A DNA stretch of 64,000 nt, taken from NCBI RefSeq assembly GCF_963678865.1, contig NZ_OY787459.1:1020501-1084500 (forward strand). Reading direction: 5' to 3'. Source of the stretch: Maridesulfovibrio sp. Lineage in GTDB: Bacteria > Desulfobacterota > Desulfovibrionia > Desulfovibrionales > Desulfovibrionaceae. Shown piece after piece: positions 47,207-55,940 of this stretch. The notes under the pieces are model-generated. The model was not told the origin of the DNA. It made no database searches and saw only the letters and a list, made by a program, of their open reading frames with translations. The position numbers were made by a program, and so were the translations under genes. Every line of letters starts with the position of its first letter. Positions within the stretch are counted from its first letter, which is position 1.

Positions 47207-47593
47207 TTAATCCTGCGGCTTAAGATTTAAATCAATCCTGGTACCTTCTGACCAGAGACCTTCCACGTTATAAAAACCGCGATTATCTTCCTGAAAAATG
47301 TGTACGATAATATCATTCAGATCGAGCAGAATCCAGTCCCCGGTCTTGTAACCTTCCATACCGAGATATTCGATATTTTCCTTGGAAAGCTGTTCCAGAA
47401 CAAAATCAGCCAGAGCCTGAGCATGGCGCACACCTTTTGCCCCGGCTACCATCACAACTTCGGCAATGGGGCATATTCCCTGTACATCTACAGCAGAAAC
47501 GTCACTGGCCTGTTTTTCGTCCAACCATTCAGCAACAAGCTGAACTTTATCCTTAGTATCGATCTGTTTAAATTTCTTTTCTTTAGTTTTCAT
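47207..47593 (-). CDS. rsfS: Ribosomal silencing factor RsfS
   Basis: Binds ribosomal protein uL14 and blocks subunit joining during starvation. The RsfS/Iojap domain includes KQASDVSAVDVQ, VMVAGAKGVRHAQALADFV, EGYKTGDWILLDLNDIIVHIF and the closing FYNVEGLWSEG. It leads a unit with gpmI, 22 bp downstream. A long gap (47594-47934) with no credible ORF lies upstream and carries a possible TATAAT box on the minus strand at 47751-47756. Confidence 0.94.
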   Translation of the reverse strand: MKTKEKKFKQIDTKDKVQLVAEWLDEKQASDVSAVDVQGICPIAEVVMVAGAKGVRHAQALADFVLEQLSKENIEYLGMEGYKTGDWILLDLNDIIVHIFQEDNRGFYNVEGLWSEGTRIDLNLKPQD

Positions 47594-47897
47594 TCTTTTG
47601 GTTTGATTAACCGGCGACTTCCCCTTTCGGAAAACGCACTTGAATCCGGACCGGAAACGGCGGGAATAAAGGGATTAACACCCCTGCGTGCCGGGAGTCC
47701 GTTACTACCGGCCAGACGCAGTTCTCACATTTCGTCCAAAGTACAATATGATTATATAGAGAATTTACGTCCGCTACGCAATCAATCAATAGCGTACTTT
47801 TAAATTATTTTCAATTATGAAAACAATTTTCGAAAACGAAAAAAACATAACACCCCCTCATTACACCCGGCAAATGGTGCTTTATGGATTCTCCGGG

Positions 47898-47926
47898 TTG
47901 ACGCGGGGCAAACACTTATGCATTAT
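47898..47926 (+). promoter_or_regulatory. Putative sigma-70 promoter of the paaK leader
   Basis: TTGACG, 17-bp spacer, CATTAT. The predicted transcription start (about 47933) lies almost at the leader-peptide ATG, so either the peptide is translated leaderless or an upstream promoter is used. Confidence 0.45.
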
Positions 47927-47934
47927 ACATCCCT

Positions 47935-47994
47935 ATGATTAACCACATCTTTTTTCCCTTTTTCTTTTTTTTCTTTTTTAAGACTGAAATATAG
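47935..47994 (+). CDS. Phe-rich attenuator leader peptide
   Basis: A 19-codon ORF encoding MINHIFFPFFFFFFFKTEI: nine Phe codons (seven TTT, two TTC) in 10 consecutive codons. It resembles the pheA and pheST leader peptides of enterobacteria in composition. It precedes an intrinsic terminator and paaK. No Shine-Dalgarno is evident in front of the ATG, the one weak point. Translation speed over the Phe run would report charged tRNA-Phe. Confidence 0.75.
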   Translation: MINHIFFPFFFFFFFKTEI

Positions 47995-48068
47995 TCATTC
48001 CGTGGTTATGGAAAAACACCAATTGAAATTTAAACAGGCCACGGGCAAAAATCCCGTGGCTTTTTTAT
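47940..48068 (+). promoter_or_regulatory. Phenylalanine transcription attenuator of paaK
   Basis: Segment 1, TAACCAC (47940-47946), complements segment 2, GTGGTTA (48002-48008). Segment 2, CCGTGG (48000-48005), also complements segment 3, CCACGG (48039-48044). Segment 3 is the 5' arm of the terminator GCCACGGG (48038-48045)/CCCGTGGC (48053-48060), followed by TTTTTTATTTT. A ribosome stalled on the Phe codons covers segment 1, freeing 2 to pair with 3 and prevent termination. A ribosome at the stop covers segment 2 and lets the terminator form. This is the textbook attenuator geometry, found by inspection only. Confidence 0.8.
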
Positions 48069-48117
48069 TTTATAACTTCAACCCTTTACCGGGATCAGCC
48101 ATATCAGGAGGCAAGCG

Positions 48118-49425
48118 ATGATCTTCGATGTAGACAAAGAAACCATGCCGAGGGAAGAGCTGGAAGAATTACAGCTCAAGCGTCTTAAACAACTTTGTGA
48201 GCGCGTTTACGCCAATGTTCCCTTTTACGCCAAAAAATTTAAGGAATTGGGAATCGAACCCAAAGATATCAACTCCCTATCCGACATCACCAAGCTTCCC
48301 TTTACCGAAAAGCAGGATCTTCGTAACCACTACCCCTTCGGCCTGTTTGCTGTTTCCCGCGAGAACATCGTCCGTATACATTCATCCTCCGGTACAACCG
48401 GAAAGGCTACTGTTGTCGGATACACCAAGCGCGACATCAAGAACTGGGCGGATATGATGGCCCGGTCCTTCGCCATGGCCGGAGCAACCCCGGAAGACAC
48501 CATCCACAACGCTTACGGTTACGGACTCTTCACCGGCGGACTCGGCGCACATTATGGCGCTGAAGCTCTTGGCGCAACCATCATCCCGATTTCCGGGGGA
48601 GGCACCCGCCGTCAGGTTATGCTGCTTAAAGATTTCGGTGCGGACGTAATCTGCTGTACCCCCTCCTATGCACTCTTTCTACATGAAACAGGCAAAGAAA
48701 TGGGTATTGATTTCAGCAAGCTGCCTCTGCGAATCGGGGTTTTCGGTGCAGAACCGTGGACCGACTCCATGCGCCGCGACATTGAAAACAAACTGAACAT
48801 CAAGGCACTTGATATCTACGGCCTCTCCGAAATCATGGGACCAGGTGTAGCTATGGAATGCGCCGAAGAGCAAAACGGCCTGCACATCATGGAAGACCAC
48901 TTCCTGCCTGAAATCATCAATCCAGAAACAGGCGAACCCGCGAAACCAGGCGAAGTGGGCGAACTGGTAATCACCACCCTGACCAAAGAAGGGATTCCGC
49001 TCATCCGTTACCGCACCCGCGACCTGACCCGCCTGAATTACACTGCCTGCCGCTGCGGTCGTACTTTTGCCCGCATGCAACGGGTAACCGGACGCAGTGA
49101 CGACATGCTCATCATCCGTGGTGTCAACGTCTTCCCGTCCCAGATCGAATCTATCCTCATTGAGACAGAAGGACTCTCGCCGCACTACCAGCTGGTGATT
49201 GAACGCGACGGCAATCTCGATATCCTGACTATTAAAGTCGAAATTTCAGGTGCTGCATTTTCCGATGAAATTAAAAATTTACAGCGTCTCGAAAGAAAGA
49301 TACAAAAAACTATTAAGGAATTCCTTGGCGTAACAGCCCGGGTACAGCTTGTGGAGCCCAAATCAATTGAACGTTCCGTGGGTAAAGCCCAGAGAATTCT
49401 CGACCTGCGTAAACAGGACCAGTAA
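48118..49425 (+). CDS. paaK: Phenylacetate (aryl-acid) CoA ligase
   Basis: Activates phenylacetate or related aryl acids with ATP and CoA. The AMP-binding P-loop [17 protein letters not shown], the [17 protein letters not shown] motif (A5) and [20 protein letters not shown] hinge are typical of PaaK (about 430 residues). GGAGG lies seven bases before the ATG. In anaerobes PaaK often works with indolepyruvate ferredoxin oxidoreductase in either direction; iorAB is not in this window. It is controlled by the Phe attenuator upstream and followed by the ACT gene. Confidence 0.95.
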   Translation: MIFDVDKETMPREELEELQLKRLKQLCERVYANVPFYAKKFKELGIEPKDINSLSDITKLPFTEKQDLRNHYPFGLFAVSRENIVRIHSSSGTTGKATVVGYTKRDIKNWADMMARSFAMAGATPEDTIHNAYGYGLFTGGLGAHYGAEALGATIIPISGGGTRRQVMLLKDFGADVICCTPSYALFLHETGKEMGIDFSKLPLRIGVFGAEPWTDSMRRDIENKLNIKALDIYGLSEIMGPGVAMECAEEQNGLHIMEDHFLPEIINPETGEPAKPGEVGELVITTLTKEGIPLIRYRTRDLTRLNYTACRCGRTFARMQRVTGRSDDMLIIRGVNVFPSQIESILIETEGLSPHYQLVIERDGNLDILTIKVEISGAAFSDEIKNLQRLERKIQKTIKEFLGVTARVQLVEPKSIERSVGKAQRILDLRKQDQ

Positions 49426-49454
49426 TAGAACCTATTCAAATGCGAGGAAACACC

Positions 49455-49886
49455 ATGAAATGTGACCAGCTATCCATATTCCTTGAAAACCGTTCCGGAA
49501 GACTCGCCGAAGTAACCCGTCTGCTGACAGAGAACAAAGTCAACATCCGTGCTCTTTCTCTGGCCGACACTTCTGATTTCGGCATCCTGCGACTCATCGT
49601 GTCCGACTTTGAAACCGCACAGAGAGTGCTTAAAGATGCAGGATTCACCGTGGGCAAAACCTCTGTCGTAGCTGTAGTTGTGGACGACCAGCCCGGTGGA
49701 CTGCACAACCTGCTCGAATTGCTGCGTTCATCCGGCATCAATGTGGAATACATGTACGCCTTCGTCCACCAGTCCGGCTCCAATGCCGTAATCATCTTCC
49801 GCTTTGACCGCACCGATCAGGCAATTGAACTGCTCAATGAAAAGCAGATCAAAATGATCCCCAGCGAAGAACTTTGTAAATTATAA
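49455..49886 (+). CDS. Tandem ACT-domain amino-acid-binding protein
   Basis: A 143-residue protein made of two ACT domains: SIFLENRSGRLAEVTRLLTENKVNIRAL (first) and VVVDDQPGGLHNLLELLRSSGINVEYMYAFV (second). Such proteins usually sit beside PaaK/IOR genes in Deltaproteobacteria and are assumed to bind an aromatic or other amino acid allosterically. The start at 49455 has GAGG upstream. Co-transcribed with paaK and so under the same Phe attenuator. Confidence 0.9.
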   Translation: MKCDQLSIFLENRSGRLAEVTRLLTENKVNIRALSLADTSDFGILRLIVSDFETAQRVLKDAGFTVGKTSVVAVVVDDQPGGLHNLLELLRSSGINVEYMYAFVHQSGSNAVIIFRFDRTDQAIELLNEKQIKMIPSEELCKL

Positions 49887-49974
49887 GCCTCCGGCGGCTG
49901 GGGAAGGGAAACTTTTTACAAAAAGTATCCCTTCCCCAGACCCCATCTCTTCCAAAACTTTTATTAAGCTTCGC
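49887..49974 (+). repeat. REP-like element after the ACT gene
   Basis: GCCTCCGGCGGC end, then the hairpin CTGGGGAAGGG...CCCTTCCCCAG (49898-49939), then CCCCATCTCTTCCAAAACTTT and TTAAGCTTCGC. It is the most complete single unit of the family in this window. The hairpin directly follows the ACT stop and may terminate the paaK transcript. Confidence 0.75.
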
Positions 49975-50083
49975 ATATAGCGCATTCAGGCGTCTTAGAT
50001 TTGATCGCAATATCTTGGTTGGTATTGCGTTTTTTTTATTATTTTTTTTTACTTCAAAAGAAACAAAACGTATTACATCTATT

Positions 50084-51511
50084 ATGAATATCAAGCTGCT
50101 CAAACAAGAAGCCCCGTGCCGCTGGCGTATGGAAAAATACGGTCCCATGCGCGTAGACGGACTATTCTTCGGCAACAAAGATATCATCCTCGAACTGGAC
50201 GAGACTACGGTTTCTCAGGTCCGCGATGTGGCATCTCTTCCGGGCGTGGTCGGTCCGGTCTGCGCTATGCCTGATGCCCATTCAGGGTATGGTTTCCCCA
50301 TCGGCGGAGTGGGCGCTTTCGATGAGAAACACGGGGTTATTTCTGCGGGCGGAGTCGGTTTTGATATATCCTGCGGCGTACGCACCCTGACCACCGGGTT
50401 GAAAAAACAGGACTTGATCACTTGTGATGCCAAGCTTGCAGATTTGATTTTCCAGAGGATTCCTTCCGGCGCTGGGGTTGGAGGTGATATTATCCTAGAA
50501 GGCGATCAGCTTGATGAAATGCTGATCGGCGGTGCTTCATGGGCAGTCGGACAGGGATTCGGAAAACCGGAAGACCTCGGCAGGATTGAAGGACATGGCA
50601 AAAGCCTTCTGGCTGCCCCTTCCAAAGTACCCCTAAAAGCCAAGCAGCGCATGCGCAATCAGATGGGTTCGCTGGGATCGGGCAACCATTATCTGGAAGT
50701 ACAGTATATTGAAGAAATCTACGACGCTGACAAAGCTGCGGCTTTCGATATCGAGGTAGATGATGTTGTGGTCAGTATCCATTGCGGTTCACGCGGACTG
50801 GGACACCAGATTGCAAAGGAATACCTGCCCATGATGGCTGATAAGGCACTGGAATTCGGAATTATACTGCCACACAAAGACATCGCCTGTGCGCCAATTA
50901 GCTCAGAACTGGGCCAGGATTATCTCGGTGCTATGGGAGCAGGCATCAATTGTGCGCTTGCCAATCGTCAGGTTATTGCCCACTTAGTTCGTGAATGCTT
51001 TGCTGAAATTCTGCCGCAGGCTGATTTGAAATTACTTTACGATGTGAGCCACAACACCTGCCAGAGGGAAATTTACAAGGTTAACGACAAAAACAAAAAA
51101 CTCTGGGTACACCGCAAAGGTGCAACCCGTGCACTGGGCCCTAACCACCCGGAACTGCCCCGCGAATTCAAAAAACACGGCCAGCCGGTAATCATAGGCG
51201 GCAGCATGGGTACGGCATCATACATTCTAGCCGGGACCAAACAGGCTGCTGAAATATCATTTTCATCATGCTGCCACGGTGCAGGACGGGTTATGAGCCG
51301 TTCAAAGGCGCGCAAATCTTTTAAAGGCAATAAAATTCAGAAGGAACTGAGCAGGAGCGGTATCACCATCCGCAGCGGTTCAATCAGGGGGATCGCCGAG
51401 GAAGCCCCTCTCGCATACAAGTGTGTAGACATGATTATCGAATCGACCCAACTTGCTGGAATAGCAGAAAAGGTTGCCCGGTTACGTCCTATTTTATGCA
51501 TTAAGGGCTAA
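50084..51511 (+). CDS. rtcB: RNA-splicing ligase RtcB
   Basis: GTP/Mn-dependent 3'-phosphate RNA ligase for tRNA or RNA repair. PDAHSGYGFPIGGVGAFD and AGGVGFDISCGVRTL hold early metal ligands; GSLGSGNHYLEVQ and SIHCGSRGLGHQI complete the metal site. The guanylylated His lies in SFSSCCHGAGRVMSRSKA. About 475 residues from the ATG at 50084; the frame extends 23 codons upstream through a low-complexity leader I consider spurious. No archease or RtcA gene adjoins. Confidence 0.93.
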   Translation: MNIKLLKQEAPCRWRMEKYGPMRVDGLFFGNKDIILELDETTVSQVRDVASLPGVVGPVCAMPDAHSGYGFPIGGVGAFDEKHGVISAGGVGFDISCGVRTLTTGLKKQDLITCDAKLADLIFQRIPSGAGVGGDIILEGDQLDEMLIGGASWAVGQGFGKPEDLGRIEGHGKSLLAAPSKVPLKAKQRMRNQMGSLGSGNHYLEVQYIEEIYDADKAAAFDIEVDDVVVSIHCGSRGLGHQIAKEYLPMMADKALEFGIILPHKDIACAPISSELGQDYLGAMGAGINCALANRQVIAHLVRECFAEILPQADLKLLYDVSHNTCQREIYKVNDKNKKLWVHRKGATRALGPNHPELPREFKKHGQPVIIGGSMGTASYILAGTKQAAEISFSSCCHGAGRVMSRSKARKSFKGNKIQKELSRSGITIRSGSIRGIAEEAPLAYKCVDMIIESTQLAGIAEKVARLRPILCIKG

Positions 51512-51552
51512 AACTTGTGGAAATAGATTATTTTTTGAACTAAGTTACTCTG

Positions 51553-51897
51553 ATGGAAAATATCGAAGTAATCAATAAAGATTGGCTGGCCTCCATGGCC
51601 TCCACCAAAAAAGAATTCCTGACCAAATTATTCGGGGTCTTTCTGCGTGATGAACCGGCACGGGTAACTAAAATAAGGGAAGCCTTTGAAGCCGAAAAGA
51701 TGGACGAGCTGAAATATCTTGCCCACTCCCTGAAAGGAGCTGCCGCCACCATGGGGGCTGATCGGGTACGTGAAGCCTGCCTGCAACTGGAATACAGCGC
51801 CCGTGACGGGAACAAAGAACTTTCAGAAAAAAATCTTTATCTACTGGAAGAAGAAATGAAACTTGTCTACGATTTTATGAGCGACTTTATCCAGTAG
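51553..51897 (+). CDS. HPt-domain phosphotransfer protein
   Basis: Single histidine-phosphotransfer domain, 114 residues. The phosphoacceptor His58 lies in YLAHSLKGAAATMGADRVREAC. It would shuttle phosphate between a hybrid sensor kinase and a response regulator encoded elsewhere. It starts 41 bp after rtcB and is followed by a terminator; the link to rtcB is probably only positional. Confidence 0.87.
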   Translation: MENIEVINKDWLASMASTKKEFLTKLFGVFLRDEPARVTKIREAFEAEKMDELKYLAHSLKGAAATMGADRVREACLQLEYSARDGNKELSEKNLYLLEEEMKLVYDFMSDFIQ

Positions 51898-51947
51898 CCG
51901 GGTAGCAAGAAATCCCTACAGAAAAGTAAGGACCTTAAAAGCTTTAA

Positions 51948-51980
51948 CCCCCGACACCATCTGATGCCGGGGGCTGTTTT
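51948..51980 (+). terminator. Terminator after the HPt gene
   Basis: CCCCCG...CGGGGG hairpin followed by CTGTTTTTGAG, between convergent HPt and M16 genes. Confidence 0.75.
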
Positions 51981-51984
51981 TGAG

Positions 51985-54816
51985 TTAAGGCTTTACAGTC
52001 AAAGTATATCTATTGTCCCAGTCAATATATTTGTTTATCAACTCGCGGACTTGAGCGGCATCGATTTTAGACGCTTGCTCGACTATCTTCTGGTCAAAAT
52101 CAGGCTGGAATCCTTTGACAATCAGGCTTGCAGCCTCCCGGCTCCTGGAAAGCAGACTCTGATGATCCTGATAATATTCACCGCGCAGAATATTACGGGC
52201 ACGCAGTATTTCTTCTTCAGGCAGATCCTTTTCTTTAAGCATCTTCACTGTCTTGTCGAATCCGGCAAGGGCCTGTTCAAGCTGTTCCGGCTTAGTACCT
52301 ATATAGAAAGCCATGAACCCGGTTTTAGGTGCCTGCCAGAGAAATGCCGTGACTGTGTAGCCAAGGCCCTGCTTATCACGCAGATCACGGAAAAGCAGCC
52401 CGCTCTGTCCGGCCAGTGAAGCCCGAAGCAGGGAAAGCCCAGCACTAGCCTGCCTGTCTTCCATTCCCGGAACAGGGAAAATAACCATCAGATGGGCTTG
52501 GTTACGGTCCGGCAGGGTCATGGTAAGATCTTTTTCCGCTCCCCAATTTGGTACAGGAACAGAAACAGCGGTATCCTTCGTCACCAACCGTCCGTCCAGC
52601 TCTTTTGCAAAAGCGGCAATAGCCTCACGATCATAATCTCCGCAGATGGAAATCACAAAAGGACGGGAACTCTGCTTTTTCCAGTAACCGGTAACTTCAT
52701 CACGTGAAAATTTATCCACATTGTCAGGCATTCCAAGATGAAAATAGGAGTAGCTGCCGTCCTTATACAAAAACGGAAAGATATTCCTGAAGGCAAGACT
52801 CAAGGGACGGTCTTCCTTGCGCTTGATAGCTGAGACCTGATCCTGCCTTGCACGATCCAGCTCCTCAGGAGCAAAACGGGGACTGGTAATAACCTCGCTT
52901 ATGAGCGGAAGCATATCTGCAGTAAAGCGGGACGGGAACTTGGCATTGATTGCAAAAACTTCGCGACCGGCAGTTGCACCAAGGGATGCAGCACGGTCAG
53001 AGACAAAATCCTCCAGTTCGGTGGCATTGAGGCTCTCTGTTCCACGGGTCAGACTCTGGGAAACCATTGCCGCAAGGCCCTGCTCTTCAGGAGTAAGGTC
53101 CGCATCACCGCCAACCCAATACATGGACAAAGCTGTGTACGGGAGGGTTTCATCAGGAATGAAAACCACCTTACTGCCATTGGCGAGTTCAATTGTTGCA
53201 GCTTCTCCCGGACCGGAAACATCCGCCTGTGCAGCAGCTTTGCTTTTCTTGGGCCAATTTTCAGCTACAGCTTTTTCGAAAACCTGTGCATCAGCTTTCA
53301 CCTCATCAGGCACAAGCATGCAGGCCGCAAGCTTTTCAGGAACAAAATATTCATCATAAAGCTGCTGCAACTGTTCACGTGTGATATTGCGCAAGTCGTA
53401 AAGGTAATTTTCCTCAGCCTGCTGTCCACCTTCAAAGAACTGGAAATACCCCAGCTTGGAAGCCAACCCGGAAAGGGTCTCCTTGGTCAGAAACAACGAG
53501 TCCTCAAGATTGATAAGCACCCGGTCCATTTCACGATCAGTAAAGTCGTTGAAATCAACAGAGGACAACTCCTCCATGAGTTCCTTCCAGAATTCATCTA
53601 CCTTATCCGCATCAAGGGTCGCAAAGACATAAAGCATCCCGGCACGTTCAAGGGTCAGGGATGAAACAGAGATGCTGTCCACCATACGTTTTTCATACTT
53701 GAACTTGCGGTACAGGCGTGAAGTTTCGCCCCCCCCAAGCAGCTCGCACATGGTTTCAAGCCCTGCGATCTTGGCGGAATCAAGGCCCGGAATGGGAAAA
53801 GCCACCCCGATGTATGCTTTATTCCACTTACCGGGAACAACCTGCACTGTTGTCTTGCCGGAAGCAGGAACAGGAAAAGTCTTAGGCGGCACTACCGGTG
53901 CCACAGATTTGCGGCTGCCACAAAGTTTTTCGGCTTCCTTGACCACTGCTTCAGGATCAATTTTACCGACGACGGTCAGCAGCATGGATTGCGGCTGGTA
54001 AAGACGGTCAATATATGCATGGATATCTTCGGAGGAAAGCCCTTTTACGGTGTCGCGGTAACCAATGATAGGCCATTGGTAGCTGGTATCTTTCCAGACG
54101 ATAGACTGCAGGGTCTTGAAAATCCTGCTGCCGGGATTATCCTCGCCCCGCTCCAACTCGGAAAGCACAACCTCACGCTCAGACTTGAGTTCATCGGGAT
54201 CAATCCTGGCGTTAAATGTCATGTCGGTGACAATATCCATGCCCAGTTTCCATTCGCTTTCCGGGACTTCGACATAGAAAACAGTATAATCGAAGCTGGT
54301 GGCAGCGTTCATATCACCACCCACGGATTCAATCTCACGAGCAGTCTCACCGGGCCCCCGGTTCTCAGTACCTTTGAAAACCATATGTTCCAGCAGATGG
54401 CTTATCCCGGCCTGCCCCGGTTCTTCATAAGAAGATCCGGCATGAACAAACAGCCGCACGTTAACAAGTGGGAAACGGTCATCTTCCTTGACAAGGATTG
54501 ACATACCGTTCTTAAGCCTGATCACGTGCGGACCTTCACCGGAAGCAAGAGCGCTTTTGATTTCCGCACTCAGCTCAGCCGCTGCGGCTTCTTCCGCAAC
54601 TGAATCCACTGCAGTCACAGCAGGAGCAACTGAAGATCCGGCCACGTTTTCAATTAATCCGGCAGCCACATCTTCTTTTTTACTGGCATCTATTTTTTCA
54701 ACTTTGCATCCGCTACTCATCAGCAGCACCCCGCAAAGAAGCATGAAAATACATAATTTCTCAAAATCAAATCCTTTAACGGCTGCAACAGCCTGCACTT
54801 TTTGTTGAGGGACCAT
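51985..54816 (-). CDS. M16-family zinc metallopeptidase lipoprotein
   Basis: Large (about 943 aa) pitrilysin-family protease, likely exported. The signal ends at a lipobox (LLMSSGC). The N-terminal M16 domain has HLLEHMVFKGTENRG (HxxEH) and the downstream Glu in SEREVVLSELERGEDN. A second, inactive M16 half begins about residue 540 and lacks HxxEH, forming the enclosing clamshell. It probably degrades peptides or misfolded envelope proteins. I use the ATG at 54816, with GGAG upstream, over a TTG at 54840. Confidence 0.92.
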   Translation of the reverse strand: MVPQQKVQAVAAVKGFDFEKLCIFMLLCGVLLMSSGCKVEKIDASKKEDVAAGLIENVAGSSVAPAVTAVDSVAEEAAAAELSAEIKSALASGEGPHVIRLKNGMSILVKEDDRFPLVNVRLFVHAGSSYEEPGQAGISHLLEHMVFKGTENRGPGETAREIESVGGDMNAATSFDYTVFYVEVPESEWKLGMDIVTDMTFNARIDPDELKSEREVVLSELERGEDNPGSRIFKTLQSIVWKDTSYQWPIIGYRDTVKGLSSEDIHAYIDRLYQPQSMLLTVVGKIDPEAVVKEAEKLCGSRKSVAPVVPPKTFPVPASGKTTVQVVPGKWNKAYIGVAFPIPGLDSAKIAGLETMCELLGGGETSRLYRKFKYEKRMVDSISVSSLTLERAGMLYVFATLDADKVDEFWKELMEELSSVDFNDFTDREMDRVLINLEDSLFLTKETLSGLASKLGYFQFFEGGQQAEENYLYDLRNITREQLQQLYDEYFVPEKLAACMLVPDEVKADAQVFEKAVAENWPKKSKAAAQADVSGPGEAATIELANGSKVVFIPDETLPYTALSMYWVGGDADLTPEEQGLAAMVSQSLTRGTESLNATELEDFVSDRAASLGATAGREVFAINAKFPSRFTADMLPLISEVITSPRFAPEELDRARQDQVSAIKRKEDRPLSLAFRNIFPFLYKDGSYSYFHLGMPDNVDKFSRDEVTGYWKKQSSRPFVISICGDYDREAIAAFAKELDGRLVTKDTAVSVPVPNWGAEKDLTMTLPDRNQAHLMVIFPVPGMEDRQASAGLSLLRASLAGQSGLLFRDLRDKQGLGYTVTAFLWQAPKTGFMAFYIGTKPEQLEQALAGFDKTVKMLKEKDLPEEEILRARNILRGEYYQDHQSLLSRSREAASLIVKGFQPDFDQKIVEQASKIDAAQVRELINKYIDWDNRYTLTVKP

Positions 54817-55058
54817 GTCTTTTAAACTCCGGTATGTCAATCTGGTTTGAAGTACAAATTATCGGAAAAATAGAGGGCGGTAACAATATCCCATAAACAC
54901 AGAAAATAATTTAAGCATAGGTTCCGCAGAGGTCAACGTATGAAAAATAAAAATCGGAAAAAACAACTTGATCCTGTAAACAATTCCAAAAATTGTTAAT
55001 TCACGCTCCAAGGTCGGAAAAACAAGTACCTATATGCAAGGTAGAATGTATATGTTGA

Positions 55059-55087
55059 TTGACAAAACAACTTCCGAGGGACATTAT
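55059..55087 (+). promoter_or_regulatory. Putative promoter of the cytochrome b gene
   Basis: TTGACA, a 17-bp spacer and CATTAT lie in the 54817-55148 gap, about 60 bp before the start codon. Nothing else was recognised in the gap. Confidence 0.6.
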
Positions 55088-55148
55088 TTGCGGCGCGGAA
55101 AATACCAGTTGCGAGGTGTTTTACTTCAATTAATTTACGGAGGTGCTG

Positions 55149-55799
55149 ATGCCTTTTAATTCAACGGTCTCCCCAGTCAAACGGGGCAAGAGCGACGCAA
55201 TTCTGGACTGGCTCCAGATGTTTTCAGGAGTGGCTCTTATCATTTTTGTATTTATGCATATGAGCCTTGTATCAAGCGTAATTTTCAGTCCATCCATCAT
55301 GGACACCATTGCGCACACTTATGAGGAAAACTACATGGCCCAGATCGGCGGGCCGATCCTTTTTCTACTTTTCCTCTTTCATTTTTATCTTGCCGCACGC
55401 AAGATTCCCTTCAGGCTTGAAGGACAGAAAACCATCTGGAAGCATGCCAAAATGCTCAAGCATCGCGACACATGGCTCTGGGTGGTTCAAGTGGTTTCCG
55501 CCATGCTGATTCTGGTCATGGGAGCCATCCACATGTGGGCTGTACTGAGTGACCTGCCCATCACCGCAGCCCGCTCTGCCGAGCGCATTCAGTCCGGGCC
55601 GTGGATTTTCTTTTATCTTGTACTCGCTCCGCTTGTTGTAATGCATGTTGTAGCAGGTTTGTACAGGATCGCAGTAAAATGGGGCTTCATCAAAGACTAC
55701 CAGCGCGGCAGGTTGAACAAATTTGCTACCGGTCTGGCCGTAGTCTTTATCTGCATCGGACTGGCAACTCTGGCCAGATTCATGACTCTGACTACATAG
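55149..55799 (+). CDS. frdC: Fumarate reductase/succinate dehydrogenase cytochrome b subunit
   Basis: Inner-membrane dihaem cytochrome b of the Wolinella FrdC type, linking menaquinone to fumarate reduction or succinate oxidation. Five membrane helices are visible, with candidate haem ligands H37, H78, H128 and H166 (216-residue numbering), matching the four-His pattern of that family. GGAGG precedes the ATG. Unusually, no flavoprotein or iron-sulfur subunit follows: a terminator comes at once, so the partners must be encoded elsewhere. Confidence 0.88.
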   Translation: MPFNSTVSPVKRGKSDAILDWLQMFSGVALIIFVFMHMSLVSSVIFSPSIMDTIAHTYEENYMAQIGGPILFLLFLFHFYLAARKIPFRLEGQKTIWKHAKMLKHRDTWLWVVQVVSAMLILVMGAIHMWAVLSDLPITAARSAERIQSGPWIFFYLVLAPLVVMHVVAGLYRIAVKWGFIKDYQRGRLNKFATGLAVVFICIGLATLARFMTLTT

Positions 55800-55822
55800 A
55801 TTTTGCTGCAACCCGTGGCTTT

Positions 55823-55857
55823 AAAGCTGTCTATCTTATGATGGACAGCTTTTTTTA
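55823..55857 (+). terminator. Terminator after frdC
   Basis: AAAGCTGTC ... GACAGCTTT hairpin followed by a T-run, 24 bp past the stop. Confidence 0.85.
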
Positions 55858-55894
55858 CGGTTAAATCCTGTTGATTGATTTACAAATCAATGGT

Positions 55895-55939
55895 ATTGGT
55901 CAGACCAATTGTTCAAAAACTTAAATTGGTAGGACCCAT
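55895..55939. promoter_or_regulatory. Two FadR-type operator palindromes
   Basis: A perfect palindrome ATTGGTC-A-GACCAAT at 55895-55909 and a near copy ATTGGTAGGACCCAT at 55925-55939, centres 30 bp apart (about three helical turns) and immediately before the regulator's ATG. TGGTnnnACCA fits the FadR-subfamily pattern, so autoregulation is likely. Confidence 0.7.
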
Positions 55940-55940
55940 T

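Noticed and set aside
47607..47789. 60-residue minus-strand frame upstream of rsfS
   Set aside because: TTG start without Shine-Dalgarno and no family resemblance; likely noncoding leader of rsfS.
47950..47979. T/C-rich tract read as a phase-variation or low-complexity repeat
   Set aside because: It is an uninterrupted Phe codon run in a short ORF flanked by matched attenuator segments, which explains it better.
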